From Chitinophagaceae bacterium (GTDB taxonomy: Bacteria > Bacteroidota > Bacteroidia > Chitinophagales > Chitinophagaceae): a stretch of DNA of 7,648 bases. The stretch covers positions 6,984-14,631 of the forward strand of contig PLXD01000164.1 of assembly GCA_003151295.1 (NCBI GenBank). Direction: 5' to 3'. The notes beneath the pieces are model-generated. The model was not told the origin of the DNA. It did no database searches and was given only the letters and a program-made list of their open reading frames with translations. Position 1 is the stretch's first letter; the number at the start of each line of letters is the position of its first letter. Made by a program: the position numbers and the translations under genes. Below, one piece after another: positions 5,785-7,648 of this stretch.

Positions 5785-6945
5785 ATGATACTTACCATCA
5801 ACGGAGGTTCTTCCAGCATTAAGTTTTCATTATTTAATGAATCGCTGGAGGAAAAATTAAAGGGGAAGATCGACCGGATCGGGATGGGTGATTCCTTATT
5901 GACCTATACCGGTCAAAAGAACAAATTTCCTGTTAAGGCTGTTGATCTGAAGGAGGCCACCGATTCGTTGATCGATTGGCTGGAGAAACAAAAGATATTT
6001 GGCCAGGTAAGAGCTATCGGCCACAGGATCGTGCATGGAATGGAACGAAACAAACCCGCCATTATCGATGCAGAACTTATTGCAGCGCTAAAGGATATCA
6101 TTCAATACGATCCGGATCATTTGCCCGAAGAAGTCGAATTGATAGAAGCATTTCGGGCACACCTTCCCGGATTGCCGCAGGTGGCCTGTTTTGATACCGC
6201 CTTCCATGCTGGTTTACCGAGGATAGCGCAACTGTTGCCGATTCCCCGACGCTTCGATGAGGCTGGTATCCGGCGATATGGATTTCACGGTCTATCCTAT
6301 GCCTACCTGATGGGAAAGCTGACGGAAATCGCCGGAACAAAAGCGGCTAAGGGGCGGATCATTTTGGCCCACCTGGGCAGCGGCGCCAGCCTCGCAGCTG
6401 TAAAAGAGGGTAAGAGTATAGATACCAGTATGGGCTTTACCCCTGTCGGAGGGATCATGATGGGCAGCCGTCCCGGCGATCTCGATCCGGGGACTGCGTG
6501 GTTTATGATACAAAAGGAGAAATTGTCGGCTGCACAATTCAACGATCTTATAAATCATCAGTCAGGGCTGATAGGAGTTTCGGAAACCAGTTCCGATATA
6601 CAGGATCTGCTGAAAAACGAGCAAACGGACAAACGGGCTGCCGAAGCCGTGGGTCTTTTCTGCTACCAGGTCAAGAAATGGATCGGCGCTTTCGCGGCTG
6701 CGCTGGGTGGAGTGGACACGTTGGTGTTCTCCGGGGGTATTGGCGAAAACGCGCCCATCGTGCGCGCACGAATTTGCGAAGGGCTGGGCTTCCTCGGAAT
6801 CGCGCTGGACCCGCAGCGCAACGCGCAGAGTGCGCCGCTGATTTCGCCAGACACCGGTGCGGTCCCGGTGCGGGTCATGCACACCAACGAGGCGCTGATG
6901 ATCGCGAAGTCTGTCACGACCGTCCTCAAGCTGGGTGGGTCCTGA
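5785..6945 (+). CDS. ackA: Acetate kinase, apparently a compositional chimera
   Basis: Catalyses ATP + acetate = ADP + acetyl phosphate in the cytoplasm. The 386 residues are close to the family's usual ~400. Motifs are in order: MILTINGGSSSIKF (1-14), GHRIVHG (79-85), CFDTAFH (135-141, catalytic D137), RYGFHGLSY (164-172, H168), TSMGFTPVGGIMMGSRPGD (214-232, R229), VFSGGIGEN (314-322) and HTNEA (366-370, E369). I place the start at the ATG at 5785 because it begins directly at the conserved N-terminus. A TTG at 5746, overlapping the previous stop, would add 13 residues not expected in this family. It is the last gene of the cluster; pta is not visible. The frame is intact, but sampled 60-base blocks change from about 38% G+C in the 5' part to about 66% over 6721-6900, with GCG, CTG and GTG/GTC codons dominating. 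The last ~95-110 residues may therefore come from another organism. Confidence 0.93.
   Translation: MILTINGGSSSIKFSLFNESLEEKLKGKIDRIGMGDSLLTYTGQKNKFPVKAVDLKEATDSLIDWLEKQKIFGQVRAIGHRIVHGMERNKPAIIDAELIAALKDIIQYDPDHLPEEVELIEAFRAHLPGLPQVACFDTAFHAGLPRIAQLLPIPRRFDEAGIRRYGFHGLSYAYLMGKLTEIAGTKAAKGRIILAHLGSGASLAAVKEGKSIDTSMGFTPVGGIMMGSRPGDLDPGTAWFMIQKEKLSAAQFNDLINHQSGLIGVSETSSDIQDLLKNEQTDKRAAEAVGLFCYQVKKWIGAFAAALGGVDTLVFSGGIGENAPIVRARICEGLGFLGIALDPQRNAQSAPLISPDTGAVPVRVMHTNEALMIAKSVTTVLKLGGS
6600..6720. other. Compositional breakpoint inside acetate kinase
   Basis: Hand counts per 60 bases give 24 G+C at 6541-6600, 33 at 6601-6660, 37 at 6661-6720, 35 at 6721-6780 and 44 at 6781-6840. Before this zone the gene uses A/T-ending codons freely (aaa, gaa, ata, tta); after it, nearly all codons end in G or C. 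The protein frame is continuous across the zone, so the two halves are joined at equivalent positions of homologous genes. Confidence 0.7.
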
Positions 6946-7209
6946 TGCCTCAGGAGATTACCAGAATGCCTTGGCTCCTGCCGACATAACGCCATCGATG
7001 TCACGCAAGGGCAACTGCTGGGGCAATGCTCCAATGGAAAGTTTTTCTACACGCTCAAAACCGGACTTGTTCATCACCGCAACTATGAATCTAGAGAGGC
7101 GGCAAAACGGGACTTGTTTCAATACATCGAAGGCTTCTACAATCACCAGCGCATCCACTCGGCTCTCGACTACCTTGCGCCAGCGCAGATGGAGCAAAAA
7201 GCTGCCTGA
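6946..7209 (+). pseudogene. IS3-family transposase (orfB) C-terminus, truncated and frameshifted
   Basis: The first frame reads ASGDYQNALA and then SMSRKGNCWGNAPMESF, the region around the catalytic Glu of the DDE integrase domain (the E of MES). After the five-T run at 7042-7046 the homology continues in another frame as YTLKTGLVHHR, NYESREAAKRDLF, IEGFYNHQRIHSALDYL and APAQMEQKAA to the TGA at 7207-7209. Adding one T to the run restores a single frame. The first two acidic residues of the DDE triad are missing with the N-terminal part, so the protein cannot be active. The usual conserved Asp of NCWDNA is Gly here. The family assignment is secure. Confidence 0.88.
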
Positions 7210-7214
7210 TAACC

Positions 7215-7238
7215 GTCCACTCTTTTGCGGGAAGATCA
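7215..7238 (-). repeat. Presumed right terminal inverted repeat of the IS3-type element
   Basis: Read on the minus strand this begins TGATCTTCCC and ends GAGTGGAC, the familiar look of IS3-family ends (TG at the tip, a C- and A-rich middle, then GTGGAC). It lies just after the transposase stop codon, where the right end is expected. The left repeat is not in the window, so it cannot be confirmed by pairing. Confidence 0.6.
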
Positions 7239-7241
7239 TCC

Positions 7242-7648
7242 ATGGCGACGCCCGATGCCGATCACGCCAAAGCTCATGAACTGAAGCCGGGCTCGAAGCC
7301 CGAGGCGAAGGACGACTTGAAAACTCTTCCCCTGCCGGAGGTCGAGAAAAAGCTCGGCTCATCACCGGACGGCCTCAGCCAGGCAGAGGCGACGAAGCGA
7401 CTGAAACAGTACGGGCCGAACGAGATAGAGGAGAAAAAGACTAACGCGCTTCTGAAACTCCTCTTCTATTTCTGGGGTCCGATCCCCTGGATGATCGAAG
7501 TCGCGGTCGTCCTATCCGGCGTTGTCCGCCACTGGCCTGACTTTTTCATCATCCTGCTGCTGCTCATAGCCAATGCCACCATCGGGTTCTGGGAAGAACG
7601 CCAGGCCGGTGACGCCATTGAGGCCCTGAAGGCCAAGCTGGCGATCAA
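7242..7648 (+). CDS. P-type ATPase, plasma-membrane proton-efflux type, N-terminal 135 codons (runs off right edge)
   Basis: The start of a cation-pumping P-type ATPase. After a charged cytoplasmic leader (1-28), residues 29-62 form the cation-transporter N-terminal domain with GLSQAEATKRLKQYGPNEI (44-62). Two transmembrane helices follow: about 74-95, with FYFWGPIPWMIEVA (75-88), and about 100-117, with FFIILLLLIANATIGF. WEERQAGDAIEALKAKLA (117-134) then leads into the actuator domain. The FWGPIPWMIE and WEE-QA motifs resemble type III H+-ATPases of bacteria, archaea, plants and fungi more than Ca2+ or Mg2+ pumps. The phosphorylation (DKTGT) and nucleotide-binding domains lie outside the window, so ion specificity is inferred. 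The ATG at 7242 begins three bases after the presumed IS end; a weak purine-rich GGGAAG at 7229-7234 would be supplied by the IS. GC-rich codons suggest a proteobacterial origin. Confidence 0.87.
   Translation, partial: MATPDADHAKAHELKPGSKPEAKDDLKTLPLPEVEKKLGSSPDGLSQAEATKRLKQYGPNEIEEKKTNALLKLLFYFWGPIPWMIEVAVVLSGVVRHWPDFFIILLLLIANATIGFWEERQAGDAIEALKAKLAI

Larger units (their letters stand above)
6946..7238 (+). mobile_element. IS3-family insertion sequence remnant, 3' end only
   Basis: Only the last ~290 bases of an IS3-family element remain: the transposase C-terminus followed by a presumed right terminal repeat. The left end, orfA and most of orfB are absent. Recognisable IS protein sequence (ASGDYQNALA) begins immediately at the acetate kinase stop codon, so the left junction is inside the IS and not at one of its ends. 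It therefore arose by deletion, recombination or mis-assembly rather than by simple transposition. Confidence 0.8.

Noticed and set aside
6498..6989. 163-codon plus-strand frame crossing the acetate kinase end
   Set aside because: It overlaps acetate kinase in another frame and is Arg/Gly-rich, as expected of a shadow in high-GC DNA.
7042..7046. Programmed ribosomal frameshift in the IS3 transposase
   Set aside because: IS3 elements use frameshifting between orfA and orfB, far upstream. This shift is within the catalytic domain near the C-terminus of orfB, so decay or sequencing error is more likely.

Overview
The window has two parts that look as if they come from different genomes. Positions 1 to about 6600 look like a Bacteroidota chromosome, probably a Chitinophagaceae/Cytophagales-type environmental bacterium. 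Genes lack strong Shine-Dalgarno sequences, the intergenic DNA is AT-rich, and several products carry Tat-like or Sec signals, including a signal peptide ending before Gln. From roughly 6600-6700 onward, base composition and codon choice change to a high-GC, proteobacteria-like style. This phylum-level reading is inference from style and product families, not from a search.

Layout. At the left edge, on the minus strand, is the N-terminal 162 codons of an exported PIG-L/LmbE-type deacetylase. Diverging from it is a small predicted lipoprotein built of four 14-residue WxxGxW-type repeats (699-992). After a 304-base gap comes a plus-strand cluster of four genes: a SelA-like PLP enzyme with a Tat-like leader (1297-2514), a membrane-anchored fusion of cytochrome c and a sorbosone/PQQ-glucose-dehydrogenase-type propeller (2619-4454), a secreted amidohydrolase/deacetylase-family metallohydrolase (4478-5749) and acetate kinase (5785-6945). 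Gaps of 104, 23 and 35 bases suggest an operon. The 104-base gap holds a direct repeat and a perfect 8-bp inverted repeat. Directly at the acetate kinase stop codon lies the truncated, frameshifted 3' end of an IS3-family transposase. Its presumed right terminal repeat ends three bases before the start of a partial P-type (H+-type) ATPase that runs off the right edge.

How the genes may work together. The cluster has the outline of an extracytoplasmic catabolic route: oxidation by a heme-linked dehydrogenase, PLP-dependent elimination of an amino group, hydrolysis of an ester or amide, and capture of released acetate by acetate kinase. SelA-like enzymes and COG3964-type amidohydrolases are, as I recall, recurrent neighbours elsewhere. 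A cytochrome-propeller gene between them, with export signals on all three, is the most interesting biology here. Substrate and order of steps are not determined by the sequence.

The other main point is technical. The acetate kinase reading frame is intact and keeps its expected motifs, yet its last third has about 66% G+C against about 38% in sampled 5' blocks. It is either a natural homologous recombinant or a chimeric assembly, and everything to its right may belong to a different organism.
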